A stretch of 64,000 nucleotides of DNA. Source: Rhodopseudomonas palustris HaA2 (lineage in GTDB: Bacteria; Pseudomonadota; Alphaproteobacteria; Rhizobiales; Xanthobacteraceae). Location: contig NC_007778.1 of the NCBI RefSeq assembly GCF_000013365.1, positions 4,946,501 to 5,010,500 of the forward strand, given 5' to 3'. Under the pieces are notes generated by a model that saw only the letters and a program-made list of their open reading frames with translations, had not been told where the DNA came from and ran no database searches. The translations under genes were made by a program, and so were the position numbers. Below, one piece after another: positions 1 to 9,065 of this stretch (position 1 is its first letter; every line of letters starts with the position of its first letter).

Positions 1-389
1 GCTTTCTCTATCTGGTGATGGAAGGCGGCAAGGCGCTGCGCTACGGCGTCGGCGTCGGCAAGGCCGGGCTGGCATTCAGCGGCACCGCCCATGTCGGACG
101 CAAGGCCGAATGGCCGCACTGGACCCCGACGAAGAACATGATCGCCCGCGAGCCGCAGCGCTACGGCAAATGGGCGAGCGGCATGGACGGCGGCGCCACC
201 AATCCGCTCGGCCCGCGGGCGCTGTATCTGTTCAAGGACGGCAAGGACACGCTGTACCGCATCCACGGCACCACCGAGCCGGAGACGATCGGCCAGGCGG
301 TGTCGTCCGGCTGCATCCGGATGCTGAACCAGGACGTCATCGACCTGTACGCGCGCGTGCCGAAGGGCGCCAAGGTGGTGGTCAAATAG
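1..389 (+). CDS. L,D-transpeptidase, 3' part (5' end outside window)
   Basis: The open frame enters from the left edge (frame starts at base 3) and stops at 389, giving about 128 residues of a YkuD-type L,D-transpeptidase. The conserved LRYGVGVG stretch is near the start. The catalytic block HGT...SSGCIRM, with the nucleophile Cys and its His, is near the end, so the catalytic core is present. Such enzymes make 3-3 cross-links in peptidoglycan or attach lipoproteins to it in the periplasm. The signal peptide must lie outside the window. It is convergent with the sulfur island and probably unrelated to it. Family confidence is high; the exact substrate is unknown. Confidence 0.85.
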   Translation, partial: FLYLVMEGGKALRYGVGVGKAGLAFSGTAHVGRKAEWPHWTPTKNMIAREPQRYGKWASGMDGGATNPLGPRALYLFKDGKDTLYRIHGTTEPETIGQAVSSGCIRMLNQDVIDLYARVPKGAKVVVK

Positions 390-420
390 CGCCGCGCGCG
401 ATCGGATCGACGCGCCGCGC

Positions 421-1692
421 TCAGCCGAAGATGTCCGTCGTCATGCCGATGTACCAGCCCGCCGCCTCGCGCGCCTGCTTGGCGCGCAGCTCCGCGCTTT
501 CGTCGAGCTGCGAGGTGTAGGGATCGGACGCCACGATCTTGCCGTCCTGCGGGGTGTAGCGGGCGCCGTTCTTGACGGCGTCGTCGGGGGCGATGTCGCT
601 CCAGCAATGGTTGGTGAAGCGGATCGGCATCCGCCGCTCGCCGAGCAATTCGGCGCGCAGGATCATCGCCGCGCCCTTCGCCTCGTTGTTGGCGGCGAAG
701 CCGGATTTGGGAAATTCACCGCCGGTCGCGGAATCGCCGATCACCTGGATCGACGGATCGATCAGCGAGATCATGGTGCCGGCATCGACCGGGCAGAAGC
801 CGCTGGCGTCGGCGAGGCCGGAATCGCGCGCGAGCTTCCCCGCGATCTGCGGCGGGATGACGTTGACCAGCGCCGCCTTGTGGGTCTCGAAATCGGTGGT
901 CACGGTCATCGCCTTCGGATCGACTGCCTTGATGCCGCCGTGGATGGTCGGGTCCTGCCATTCGATCATGCCGGGATAATGCCGCTCCCAGCCGTCGATG
1001 AACAACGTCTGCATCGCGAAATGATCCTTGGCGTCGAGGATGACGATGCGGGCGTTCTTCACGCCCCGGCTCTTCAGCGCATGGGCCATCATCGAGGCGC
1101 GCTCGTAAGGCGCCGGCGGGCAGCGATACGGATTGGGCGGCGCGATGATCACGATCAGCGCGCCGTCGGACAGCGCGTCGAGCCGGCGCTTCAGCAACTG
1201 GAACTGCGCGCTGCCGCGATAGCCGTGCGGCATCGTCTCGGCGGCGGCCTCGGAATAGCCGGGGATCGCGTCCCAGCGGAAATCGATGCCGGGCGACAGC
1301 ACCAGGCGGTCGTAGGACAGCCGCGCCCCACTCGCGGTGCGCACCTGTTTGGCGTCGCGGTCGATCGCGGCGACGCTGTCGAACACCATGCCGACGCCGC
1401 GCGCCGCAATGCCCTCATAGCCGTAGTTCAACGCCTCGAACGGCTTCAGCCCGCCGAGATACAGGTTCGACGTGAACGGCGTGACGTAGATGCGGTTGGC
1501 CTCGACCAGCGTCACCTCGACGGAATCGTCGCCGTGGCGCAGATACTTCGCCGCGGTGGCGCCGCCGGCGCCGCCGCCGATCACCACGACCTTCGGACGC
1601 GCTTTGGCGATCGCCGGGCAGGCGAGCAACGCCGTGGATGCCGCGGCGGCGCGGATCACGCCGCGACGGCTGATCAGGATCGGTTTCGGCAC
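421..1692 (-). CDS. Flavocytochrome c sulfide dehydrogenase-type flavoprotein (paralogue 1)
   Basis: A 423-residue FAD protein of the FccB/SoxF family. A twin-arginine signal (SRRGVIR) comes first. The dinucleotide-binding motif VVIGGGAGGATAAKYL follows at about residue 36. The Cys of YRCPP and the Cys of GFCP match the redox-active disulfide of flavocytochrome c sulfide dehydrogenase. Family members oxidise sulfide or polysulfide in the periplasm and pass electrons to a c-type cytochrome. I chose the GTG at 1692: GGAGA lies just upstream and the Tat signal starts there, whereas the frame upstream looks non-coding. It lies 58 bases after a close paralogue that overlaps a cytochrome gene. Which sulfur compound each copy uses cannot be told from sequence. 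Confidence 0.85.
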   Translation of the reverse strand: MPKPILISRRGVIRAAAASTALLACPAIAKARPKVVVIGGGAGGATAAKYLRHGDDSVEVTLVEANRIYVTPFTSNLYLGGLKPFEALNYGYEGIAARGVGMVFDSVAAIDRDAKQVRTASGARLSYDRLVLSPGIDFRWDAIPGYSEAAAETMPHGYRGSAQFQLLKRRLDALSDGALIVIIAPPNPYRCPPAPYERASMMAHALKSRGVKNARIVILDAKDHFAMQTLFIDGWERHYPGMIEWQDPTIHGGIKAVDPKAMTVTTDFETHKAALVNVIPPQIAGKLARDSGLADASGFCPVDAGTMISLIDPSIQVIGDSATGGEFPKSGFAANNEAKGAAMILRAELLGERRMPIRFTNHCWSDIAPDDAVKNGARYTPQDGKIVASDPYTSQLDESAELRAKQAREAAGWYIGMTTDIFG

Positions 1693-1750
1693 GTGATGTC
1701 TCCGAACGGGGAACGCGAGTCGGCGCGGCGGCGCCGACTCGCTCGGGGTC

Positions 1751-3013
1751 TCAGGCGAAGATGTCGGCGGTGATGCCGGCATACCAGCCCATGTTCTCTT
1801 CGGCGGTCTGGAAGCGCAGGCCGGACTCCTCGCCGGTCTTGGAGACGAAGCCCTCGACCTCGGCGATGGCGCCGTCCTTCGGCTCGTAGCGGCCGCCGAC
1901 CTTGACGGTGTCGTCCTTGGCCAGCACCGACCAGCAGGTATTGGCATAGCGCGCCGGGAAGGTGCGCGCGCCGGTCAGGTCGCCGCGCACCGCATTCGCC
2001 ACCACCTTGGCCTGGCTGTTGGCGGAGAACGCCGATTTCGGCATCGCGCCGGCGATCGCCGCATCGCCGAGCACGTAGATGTTGGGATCGATGGTCGACT
2101 TCATGCTGGCCGCATCGATCGGGCAGAAGCCGGACGGATTGGCGAGGCCGGAATCGCGCGCGATCTTGCCGGCCATCTGCGCCGGGATGACGTTGACCAT
2201 CGACGCCTTGATGGTTTCGAAATCGGTGGTCACCGTCATCGCCTTGGGATCGACCGATTTCAGGCCGCCGTGCATCTTCGGGTCCATCCATTCGACCATG
2301 CCGGGATAGTGCTTCTGCCAGCCCTCCTGGAACAGCGCCATCTTGGAGAATTTGTCCTTCGGATCGATCACGATGATCTTCGACTTGGTGTGGCCCTTGG
2401 CCTTCAGCACCATCGCCATCACCGAGACCCGCTCGTACGGACCGGGCGGGCAGCGATACGGATTCGGCGGCGCCAGCATCACGATGGTGGCGCCGTCCTC
2501 CAGCGCGTCGAGTTGCTTCTTCACCAGCAGCGTCTGCGCGCCGGGCTTCCAGCCGTGCGGCATGATCTCGGCGGCGGCCTCGGAATAGCCGGGCACCGAG
2601 TCGAACTTGATGTCGATGCCGGGCGCGACCACCAGCCGGTCGTAGTCGAGCACGCTGCCGTCGGCGAGCCGGACCTGCTTCTTGTCGCGGTCGATCGCCG
2701 CCGCCATCTGCCGGACGTGCTTAACGCCGTAGCCGCCGAGCTTGTAGGGGTGGGTGATCGACGCCATGCTGCGCATGTCGCCGAGGAACAGGTTGGAGTG
2801 GAAGCAGGTGATGAACTGCTCCAGCGGCTCGACCATGGTGACGTCGATCGCGCCCTGGGAGTCGCGGGCGACGTATTTCGCCACCGTCGCGCCGCCCGGC
2901 CCGCCGCCGATCACCACGACGCGCGGCTTGGCCTGCGCGCGCAGCACGCCGGGCATGGCGATGAGACTGGCGGCCAGCAGGCCGGTCGAGAATTGGCGTC
3001 TGTCGATGGTCAT
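1751..3013 (-). CDS. soxF: Flavocytochrome c flavoprotein (SoxF-type, paralogue 2)
   Basis: A 420-residue FAD protein with a Tat signal (DRRQF), the FAD motif VVIGGGPGGATVAKYV, and the two redox Cys blocks YRCPPGPYER and GFCPID. It is plainly homologous along its whole length to the protein at 421-1692. Its ATG at 3013 overlaps the stop of the upstream cytochrome gene (ATGA), so the two are translationally coupled and probably form the flavoprotein/cytochrome pair. By analogy with Paracoccus SoxEF it oxidises sulfide, or supports Sox activity, in the periplasm. The symbol follows that analogy; fccB is an equally valid name. Confidence 0.85.
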   Translation of the reverse strand: MTIDRRQFSTGLLAASLIAMPGVLRAQAKPRVVVIGGGPGGATVAKYVARDSQGAIDVTMVEPLEQFITCFHSNLFLGDMRSMASITHPYKLGGYGVKHVRQMAAAIDRDKKQVRLADGSVLDYDRLVVAPGIDIKFDSVPGYSEAAAEIMPHGWKPGAQTLLVKKQLDALEDGATIVMLAPPNPYRCPPGPYERVSVMAMVLKAKGHTKSKIIVIDPKDKFSKMALFQEGWQKHYPGMVEWMDPKMHGGLKSVDPKAMTVTTDFETIKASMVNVIPAQMAGKIARDSGLANPSGFCPIDAASMKSTIDPNIYVLGDAAIAGAMPKSAFSANSQAKVVANAVRGDLTGARTFPARYANTCWSVLAKDDTVKVGGRYEPKDGAIAEVEGFVSKTGEESGLRFQTAEENMGWYAGITADIFA

Positions 3014-3474
3014 TTCTTGCCCTCCATGGTCGATGTGAATGCCCGGACGTCCCCGGTCCGGTCGATGTTGTGCTCGTTCTTGTCTTGTTCGAGGCTGCCG
3101 AAATAGCTCGCGAGCGCGGCGATCTCCTCGTCGTTGAATTTGGCGGCGATGGCGCGCATCACCTGATTGTCGCGGAGCTTGGCGCGATACTCGGTCAGCG
3201 CCTCGATCAGTTCGGGCTCGGCGCGGCCGACGATCGACGGAATGCCGTCGAACCGGCCGCTGAGCTGATGGCAGGTGACGCATTCGCTGGAGAGATATTC
3301 GCCGAGTTCGCGGTCGCCGGCCGCGGCGGCACTCGCCGCGCCGCACAACGCCACGCCGGCGACGGCCGCGCGCAGCGCCGCGGATACGCCGCGCGCCGGG
3401 CGCATCGCCCGCACCGCACGTATCGCCCGCGTTCCTCGCGCGGCACGCGGCGGCGCTTGGCCGGTCGTGGCCAT
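3010..3474 (-). CDS. Mono-haem c-type cytochrome, flavocytochrome c small subunit (SoxE/FccA-like)
   Basis: A 154-residue secreted cytochrome with one haem-binding site, CVTCH at residues 65-69. Residues 31-52 form an alanine-rich signal-like segment, and the Arg-rich stretch before it is unusual. A start at the internal Met24 would give a more ordinary signal peptide, but GGGAGGAAG stands close to the ATG at 3474. The C-terminal helix ending in ASYFGS is typical of class I cytochromes. It is coupled by a four-base overlap to the soxF-like gene, so it probably takes electrons from that flavoprotein. Paracoccus SoxE has two haems; this protein has one, closer to FccA of simple flavocytochromes. 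Confidence 0.8.
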   Translation of the reverse strand: MATTGQAPPRAARGTRAIRAVRAMRPARGVSAALRAAVAGVALCGAASAAAAGDRELGEYLSSECVTCHQLSGRFDGIPSIVGRAEPELIEALTEYRAKLRDNQVMRAIAAKFNDEEIAALASYFGSLEQDKNEHNIDRTGDVRAFTSTMEGKK

Positions 3475-3517
3475 CCTGCTTCCTCCCAGAGGTTTCCCGT
3501 CTACTGTCGATGCCGGC

Positions 3518-4609
3518 TTACTTGCCGGTCTGGTTCGTCGTCAGCGCCGGCGCGAGCGCCGCCGCTTTGGCGTCAATCAATGTATGCGTCACCAGCGCGC
3601 CGAGCCACATCGCCGCCAGCGCCAGCCAGGCGGTGACCGCGAAGATCGAGCCGCCGGTGACGCCGGCGCCGACCGCGCAGCCGCCCGCCAGCATGCCGCC
3701 GAAGCCCATCAGGAACGCGCCGGCGGCGTAGCGCCCCATGCTCAGCCCATCGTGAAAGCCCTGCAGCTTCCACTCCCGGCCGATCAGCGCGGCGACCAGC
3801 GAGCCGACGAACACGCCGGGCACCAGCCCGATATCGAAGCCGAGCGGCACCGAGGGCGAATTGATCAGCCCCATCAGCGTATCGGCCGACGGCCCGGTGA
3901 AGCTCACGCTCTTCACCGTGGTCGGCTCGAACGCATACAGCGACAGCGTGTAGGTGACCAGCCAGCCGGCCGTCACCGCCAGGCCGACGCCGATCGCCGC
4001 GACCCCGTTGACGATGCCGATCCGGTTGCGCCACGCCAGCCAGAAGGCCACGGCGAGCCCGAACACGCCGAGCGATGCCCCGACCACCGAGCCGACATGC
4101 GCGACGCTGAGCAGATTGCGCGCCGCGCCGCCCGGCAGCGTCCAGAGCTGCGACAGGAATTCCCGCGCCGGCGACAGCACGCCGCGCAGCGAGGCCTGCG
4201 CCACGATCGTCAAAATCAGTCCGGTGACCAGCGCGCGCAGATTGCCGGTTCCCGACAAGACCAGCAGCCGGCTGGCGCAGCCGCGCGACAGGATCATGCC
4301 GGCGCCGAACATCAGCCCGCCGATCGCCGCGCCGGACAGGCTGCCGGTGGCGGCGAGCTGGCGCGCTTCGGAGACGTCGAGCAGGCCGGTGGCAATCGCC
4401 GCCTGGGTCGCGGCCACCGCGGCCGAGAACGTCAGCAGCCACACCGCGAGCTTGGGCCCGAGTGAACCTTCGGAGAATTCGATCACCGCCGCGCGCAGAC
4501 AGAACTTGCTGCGCTCGGCGCAGGCCCCGAAAGCGATGCCCACCGCCAGACCGCCGGCGGTCAGCGCGGCGGTTTCGCCGAAGCGTTCGATGAACTGCTC
4601 GAGGTTCAA
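3518..4609 (-). CDS. YeeE/YedE-family sulfur transporter (first of three)
   Basis: A 363-residue polytopic membrane protein of the YeeE/YedE (TsuA-like) family. Conserved cysteine motifs stand at FGACAERSKFCLR near the N terminus, SRGCASRLL in the first half and GGCAVGAGVTGGS near the C terminus. These cysteines relay thiosulfate or sulfane sulfur across the membrane in characterised members. It follows soxCD on the same strand after 174 bases and precedes the flavocytochrome genes by 43 bases. The probable role is moving a sulfur species between periplasm and cytoplasm during Sox metabolism. The family is clear; the cargo is inferred. Confidence 0.82.
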   Translation of the reverse strand: MNLEQFIERFGETAALTAGGLAVGIAFGACAERSKFCLRAAVIEFSEGSLGPKLAVWLLTFSAAVAATQAAIATGLLDVSEARQLAATGSLSGAAIGGLMFGAGMILSRGCASRLLVLSGTGNLRALVTGLILTIVAQASLRGVLSPAREFLSQLWTLPGGAARNLLSVAHVGSVVGASLGVFGLAVAFWLAWRNRIGIVNGVAAIGVGLAVTAGWLVTYTLSLYAFEPTTVKSVSFTGPSADTLMGLINSPSVPLGFDIGLVPGVFVGSLVAALIGREWKLQGFHDGLSMGRYAAGAFLMGFGGMLAGGCAVGAGVTGGSIFAVTAWLALAAMWLGALVTHTLIDAKAAALAPALTTNQTGK

Positions 4610-4783
4610 GGATGTTTCCTCCGCGCCGCATCGTCGGGGCGCGCAAGCCCAGGATAATTATCAGATAGTGTGTCGATCCTCCGATCGGGCATTGATCTGG
4701 CGCAACGCGACTTCGCCGCACCGCCGAATTCCCGCAATTGTTACTTCGCGCCCACGGCGCGCGGCCGTGTATCGCACTCATCG
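4610..4783. other. Spacer between soxD and the YeeE-type gene
   Basis: A 174-base AT-richer gap with a perfect 10-base palindrome, GATAATTATC, at 4653-4662. It may hold a promoter or operator for the transporter and flavocytochrome genes downstream on the minus strand. No strong terminator or ORF is visible. Confidence 0.3.
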
Positions 4784-5515
4784 TCAGTCCACCCTGGGCC
4801 CGGCCTTCTCGTCCGGCGTGACGTCGACCGAGATCGCGCGTCCGATCACTTTCGGCGCGGGACCGCAATTCGTCATGCACGGATTCTTGTTCCAGAATTG
4901 CTTCTCGGAAACCTCGCGATCGTCGAGGTAGAAGCCGTCGGCGTTGGGCATCTTCACCTTCGCGAGGTTGCCCTGGTTCAGTTCGAAATCCGGATCCTTG
5001 ATCACGTCACTCATGTTGAGCAGATAGGCCGTCAGCGCATAGGCCTCGTCGGCGGTGAGCGAGCGCGCATTGCCGAACGGCATGGCGCGGCTGATGTAGT
5101 CGTACACCGTGGTGGCGTCCGGCCAATACGAGCCGACGGTCTTGTCCGGGCGATCGGCGGTCAGCGTGCCGACCCCGCCGGACAGCACCGGATAGCGGCC
5201 GACGCCTTCGCCGAATTCGCCGTGGCAGGTCGAGCACTTCTCCTGGAACAGCGCGTCGCCTTCTTTCGCGGTGCCCTTGCCGGGCGGCAGGCCGACGCCG
5301 TCGGGACGCACATCAGTGTCCCAGGCGTGAATTTCTTCCGGCAGCGCCTGCCGGCCGAGGCCGAGTTTCACCGGCGCGGGCGGCGGCGCAACCGTCTTGG
5401 TCGCCGCGGCCTTCGACGGCTTCGGCGCGGCCTTCTCGGCGATTGCCCCGGTCAGCGGCACGGCGACCAGCGCGGCGGCGGCGAGACCGGCGATGAGACT
5501 AAGCGATCTCGACAT
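4784..5515 (-). CDS. soxD: Sulfane dehydrogenase cytochrome subunit SoxD
   Basis: A 243-residue secreted c-type cytochrome, the electron-accepting partner of SoxC. A signal peptide (about 1-26) is followed by a Pro/Ala/Lys-rich linker (28-50) and one haem site, CSTCH at 94-98. The downstream segments YPVLSGG and YDYISRAMPFG are typical of SoxD. A CxxxC pair near the C terminus (NPCMTNCGP) is not a haem site. The ATG at 5515 lies inside the end of soxC (17-base overlap), so the two are co-translated. SoxCD oxidises the sulfane sulfur bound to SoxY and lets thiosulfate go fully to sulfate. It is shorter than two-haem SoxD proteins and appears to be mono-haem. Confidence 0.93.
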   Translation of the reverse strand: MSRSLSLIAGLAAAALVAVPLTGAIAEKAAPKPSKAAATKTVAPPPAPVKLGLGRQALPEEIHAWDTDVRPDGVGLPPGKGTAKEGDALFQEKCSTCHGEFGEGVGRYPVLSGGVGTLTADRPDKTVGSYWPDATTVYDYISRAMPFGNARSLTADEAYALTAYLLNMSDVIKDPDFELNQGNLAKVKMPNADGFYLDDREVSEKQFWNKNPCMTNCGPAPKVIGRAISVDVTPDEKAGPRVD

Positions 5516-6776
5516 TTTCAGTCACTCCGTCCGGATGCACGAGCCAGGTCTGGATGCCGTTGTTGTGGTAGATCGAATTGACGCCGCGGACCTTGCGCAG
5601 CTCGGCCTTGCTCGGCTGCACGTAGCCGGTCTCGTCGATGGCGCGCGACTGCAACATCAACTCTTCGCCGTTCCAGTCGAAATCGACGTAGAAACGCACC
5701 ATCGACTTGTCGAGCACCGGCCCGTCGATCCGCGCCTCGCGCCAGTTGCGGCCGCCGTCCATGGTGACGTCGACGCGCTTGACGGTGCCGCGCCCCGACC
5801 AGGCGACGCCGCTCAGCACGTTGCGGCCCTTGAATTTCAGCGGCGCCTGCGGCGACGGATTGGTGATCACGCTTTTCGCGTCCATCACGAAGGTGTATTT
5901 GCGGGCGCGGCCGTCCGGCATCAGGTCGGTGTATTTCGAGGTCTCCTCGCGGGCCTGCCACGGCATGTCGCCGGCCTCGATGCGGCGCAGCCATTTGACC
6001 CAGAGATTGCCCTGCCAGCCGGGAATCACCGCGCGCAGCGGATAGCCGTTTTCCGGACGCAGCGCCTCGCCGTTCATCGCGAACGCGATCAGCACGTCGT
6101 CGAGCGCTTTCGACACCGGCAGCGAGCGGTTCATGCCGGCGGAGTCCGCGCCCTCCAGCATCAGCCATTTGGCGTTCGGCTTCAGCCCGGCCTGATCCAG
6201 CAGCGTCTTCAGCGTCACGCCGGTGTACATCACATTGTGGATCATGCCGTGGGTGAACTGGCAGCCGTTGAGCTGCGCACCGCGCCACTCCATGCCGGAA
6301 TTCGCCGCGCATTCCAGGAAGTACACCTTGTTGACCCGCGGCATCCGCCGGATGTCGTCCATGGTGAACACCATCGGGGTGTCGACCAGGCCGTTGATCA
6401 TCAGCCGGTGCTGCGCCGGATCGATCTCGGCGACGCCGCCGTGATGGCGCTCGAAGCACAGGCCGGACGGCGTGATGATGCCGTCGAGCGCGTGCAGCGG
6501 CGTGAAATTGACCGAGGATTCCGGCGACGCCGTGAGCCACGACACGTCGCGGCGGATCACGTCCTTCTCGAATTTCGACGGCACGCCATAGGGCTTCTTG
6601 TCGACGCCGTCGCCGAGAAAGCGATTCCAGTCCTGCAGCTCGGTGATCATCGGGTCGGGCTTCGCCGCCTCGCCGGCCTTGGCGGCGAGCGGCAGCAGCG
6701 CGCCGGCGCCGGCGAGGCCGGCAGCGCCGAGAAACCGGCGGCGATCGAGGATGTCGGAGGGGGGCTTCTCACTCAT
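5499..6776 (-). CDS. soxC: Sulfane dehydrogenase molybdenum subunit SoxC
   Basis: A 425-residue molybdoenzyme of the sulfite oxidase family with a Tat signal (DRRRFLG at 11-17). The molybdenum-ligating Cys is in LECAANSGMEW (Cys156), the counterpart of the ECxGNS motif of sulfite oxidases. A C-terminal dimerisation domain follows. It forms the periplasmic SoxCD complex with the overlapping downstream soxD product and oxidises SoxY-bound sulfane sulfur. It lies 69 bases after soxB. Its presence predicts full oxidation of thiosulfate to sulfate without obligatory sulfur globules. Confidence 0.94.
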   Translation of the reverse strand: MSEKPPSDILDRRRFLGAAGLAGAGALLPLAAKAGEAAKPDPMITELQDWNRFLGDGVDKKPYGVPSKFEKDVIRRDVSWLTASPESSVNFTPLHALDGIITPSGLCFERHHGGVAEIDPAQHRLMINGLVDTPMVFTMDDIRRMPRVNKVYFLECAANSGMEWRGAQLNGCQFTHGMIHNVMYTGVTLKTLLDQAGLKPNAKWLMLEGADSAGMNRSLPVSKALDDVLIAFAMNGEALRPENGYPLRAVIPGWQGNLWVKWLRRIEAGDMPWQAREETSKYTDLMPDGRARKYTFVMDAKSVITNPSPQAPLKFKGRNVLSGVAWSGRGTVKRVDVTMDGGRNWREARIDGPVLDKSMVRFYVDFDWNGEELMLQSRAIDETGYVQPSKAELRKVRGVNSIYHNNGIQTWLVHPDGVTENVEIA

Positions 6777-6845
6777 GCCGGATTGCCTTTTGCTATCACC
6801 ATGCGCGACTGCAGCGGTCGGGGAGCGTCGGAGGCGGTCGTCATC

Positions 6846-8543
6846 TCAGGCGCCCGACACCTTGACGGCGCTGTTGGGATCGATCTTCACCGGCCCCGCC
6901 TGCGCGACGTGCTTGGCCAGCACGTCCCAGATCGGCGGGCCCTCGGTGTTCTGGTTGATGCTGGCCCAGCCGGAGACGGTGTAGGTCTTCGACGCCTCGA
7001 TGGGCTTGCCGGTCTTGAGATGCACCATGCCGGAGATCCGCGAGCCGATCTCCTTGCCGATATCGATCGAATAGCCCATGCCGCCGGTGCGGACCATGTC
7101 GCCGCCGCCCTGGAAATACGGGTCTGGGTGGAAGATGTTGTCGGCGATGTCCTCGAGCACGTTCTTGAGCTGCTCGCCGGTCATCTCGCTGCGGTAGCAG
7201 TTCGGATAGGTGATCGCGGTGGCGTTGGTGATCGCCTCCCAGGTGATGTCCTCGTTCGGCAGCAGCGTGCCGCCCCAACGGAAGCCCGGCGACAGCGCGA
7301 TCTCGGTGTCGCGCTGCTTCAGCATCGCGTCGCAGATCAGGTCGTCGAAGGTGCCGTTGAAATTGCCGCGGCGATACAGCAGCGAATCGGTCTTGCCGAC
7401 GACGCGCGCGAGATCCTTGGCGTAGGGCGCACGCAGCTTCTCGACCAGTTGCTTCATCGCCGGGTCCGGCGCGATGGCGTCGGCGAACACCGGCATCAGT
7501 TTGAAGCGGATGTCGGACACTTTCTTGCCCTTCACCGCGATGTCGAGCCGCGACACGAATTTGCCGTGCGAGCCCGACGCCACCAGCACGGTGTCGCCGA
7601 CCTTGATCAGGCCCGGCATCGCGTCGTGGGTGTGGGCGGTGAGGATGATGTCGAGGCCCTTGACCCGGCCGGCGAGCTTGCGGTCGACGTCGAAGCCGTT
7701 GTGCGACAGCAGCACCACGACCTCGGCGCCTTCGGCGCGGGCGTCGTCGGCCTGCTTCTGGATGTCCTCCTCGCGGATGCCGAACTCCCAGTTCGGAAAC
7801 ATCCAGCGCGGATTGGCGACCGCGGTGCGCGGCAGCGCCTGCCCGATCACCGCGATCTTGACGCCGCCGCGCTCGAACATCTTGCGCGCCTCGAACACCG
7901 GCTCCTGCCATTCGTTGTCGCGGACGTTCTGCGCCAGGAAGGCGAACGGCGCCGAGTCGGCGACCTGCTTGACCCGCTCGGCGCCGTAGGTGAATTCCCA
8001 ATGGCCGGTCATCGCGTCGAGCTTCAGCGCGGTCATGACGTCGATCATGTCCTGGCCCTTGCTCTGCAGCGAGGTCCAGCTGCCCTGCCAGGTGTCGCCG
8101 CCGTCGAGCAGCAGCACCTTGTCGGCGCCGCGCTCGGCGCGCACCGCGTTCACCAAGGTGGCGATGCGGTCCATGCCGCCCATCCGGCCGTAATTGCGGG
8201 CGAGCGCGACGAAATCATCGGCGGTGAGCGCGAAGGCGTCCGGCGATCCGGTGGCGACGTGGAAGTAGTTGCGGAATTCCGCGTCGGTCAGATGCGGCGG
8301 CTTGCCCTTGACCTCGCCGACGCCGAGATTGACCGACGGCTCGCGGAAATGCAGCGGCATCAGCTGGGCGTGGATGTCGGTGACGTGCAGCAGCGTCAGC
8401 GTGCCGAGCGGATCGAACTTCAGAATGTCGGCCTGCGTCAGCCGCTGCTGCGCCGCCACCCGCCCAATCGGACCGAGGCCGCTGCCGATCGTGAGCGCCG
8501 ATGCGGCCGCTGTGGCCTGCAGGAATTCCCGCCGCGAGATCAT
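6846..8543 (-). CDS. soxB: Thiosulfohydrolase SoxB
   Basis: A 565-residue Tat-exported (SRREFLQA) di-manganese hydrolase that releases sulfate from thiosulfonate carried on the SoxY C-terminal cysteine. The metallophosphatase-like motifs are HVTDIHAQ (Asp56, His58), LDGGDTWQGS, SHNGFDVD and TAHTHDAMPG. The 5'-nucleotidase C-terminal domain follows. I chose ATG 8543 over the in-frame ATG 39 bases upstream because the Tat signal begins there and AAGGGA is nearby. It lies between soxZ (140-base gap) and soxC (69-base gap) on the same strand. Confidence 0.95.
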   Translation of the reverse strand: MISRREFLQATAAASALTIGSGLGPIGRVAAQQRLTQADILKFDPLGTLTLLHVTDIHAQLMPLHFREPSVNLGVGEVKGKPPHLTDAEFRNYFHVATGSPDAFALTADDFVALARNYGRMGGMDRIATLVNAVRAERGADKVLLLDGGDTWQGSWTSLQSKGQDMIDVMTALKLDAMTGHWEFTYGAERVKQVADSAPFAFLAQNVRDNEWQEPVFEARKMFERGGVKIAVIGQALPRTAVANPRWMFPNWEFGIREEDIQKQADDARAEGAEVVVLLSHNGFDVDRKLAGRVKGLDIILTAHTHDAMPGLIKVGDTVLVASGSHGKFVSRLDIAVKGKKVSDIRFKLMPVFADAIAPDPAMKQLVEKLRAPYAKDLARVVGKTDSLLYRRGNFNGTFDDLICDAMLKQRDTEIALSPGFRWGGTLLPNEDITWEAITNATAITYPNCYRSEMTGEQLKNVLEDIADNIFHPDPYFQGGGDMVRTGGMGYSIDIGKEIGSRISGMVHLKTGKPIEASKTYTVSGWASINQNTEGPPIWDVLAKHVAQAGPVKIDPNSAVKVSGA

Positions 8544-8683
8544 CGTTTCCGTTCCCTTGTCCGCGCAGACGCGGCCCTGCATTGCGCACGGGCCCGATCC
8601 GCTCGACTAAAAATTCGGCGCAACTCCGCGATCCGCGGGCTGCACGCCCACGGTCGATGCGAATCAGCGCCGACGCGCCGTCG

Positions 8684-9013
8684 TTAGGCGACGGTCAGCT
8701 TGTGCTTGGACGTGTAGTTGGAGCCGTCGTCGTCCTTCCAGGTGAAGACGAGTTCACCGGACTCCGACGCCTTGTAGAAAAACGACTGATACGGGTTGGC
8801 CGAGATCGCCGGATTCCATTCGGCTTCGAACACCGTCTTGCCGTTGAACGCGGCGACGAAGGTGTTGATGATCTTGCGCGGCACGATCTTGCCGGACGCG
8901 TCCTTACGCTGGCCGGATTCCATTTCGTGCGAGATCAGCGTCTTGATCTCGATCAGTTCGCCCGGCTTGGCCTGGGTCGGAACGCGAACGCGGGGGGTGG
9001 GAGTGATCGCCAT
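8684..9013 (-). CDS. soxZ: Sulfur carrier complex subunit SoxZ
   Basis: A 109-residue protein without a signal peptide, recognised by PRVRVPTQAKPGE at the start and FFYKASESGELVFTWKDDDG near the end. It binds SoxY, and the SoxYZ heterodimer is the sulfur carrier of the cycle. It is exported with the Tat-signal-bearing SoxY. It lies 52 bases after soxY, so stoichiometric expression with its partner is likely. Confidence 0.95.
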   Translation of the reverse strand: MAITPTPRVRVPTQAKPGELIEIKTLISHEMESGQRKDASGKIVPRKIINTFVAAFNGKTVFEAEWNPAISANPYQSFFYKASESGELVFTWKDDDGSNYTSKHKLTVA

Positions 9014-9065
9014 CTGAATGTCCTCGCCTGTCTGTTTCTTGCTGTCGGCTTCGATGCCGCCGGGC

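Noticed and set aside
5397-8687. Long plus-strand open frame of 1096 codons opposite soxD, soxC and soxB
   Set aside because: It is His/Arg/Asp-rich, has no family resemblance and is the antisense shadow of three well-supported sox genes in GC-rich DNA.
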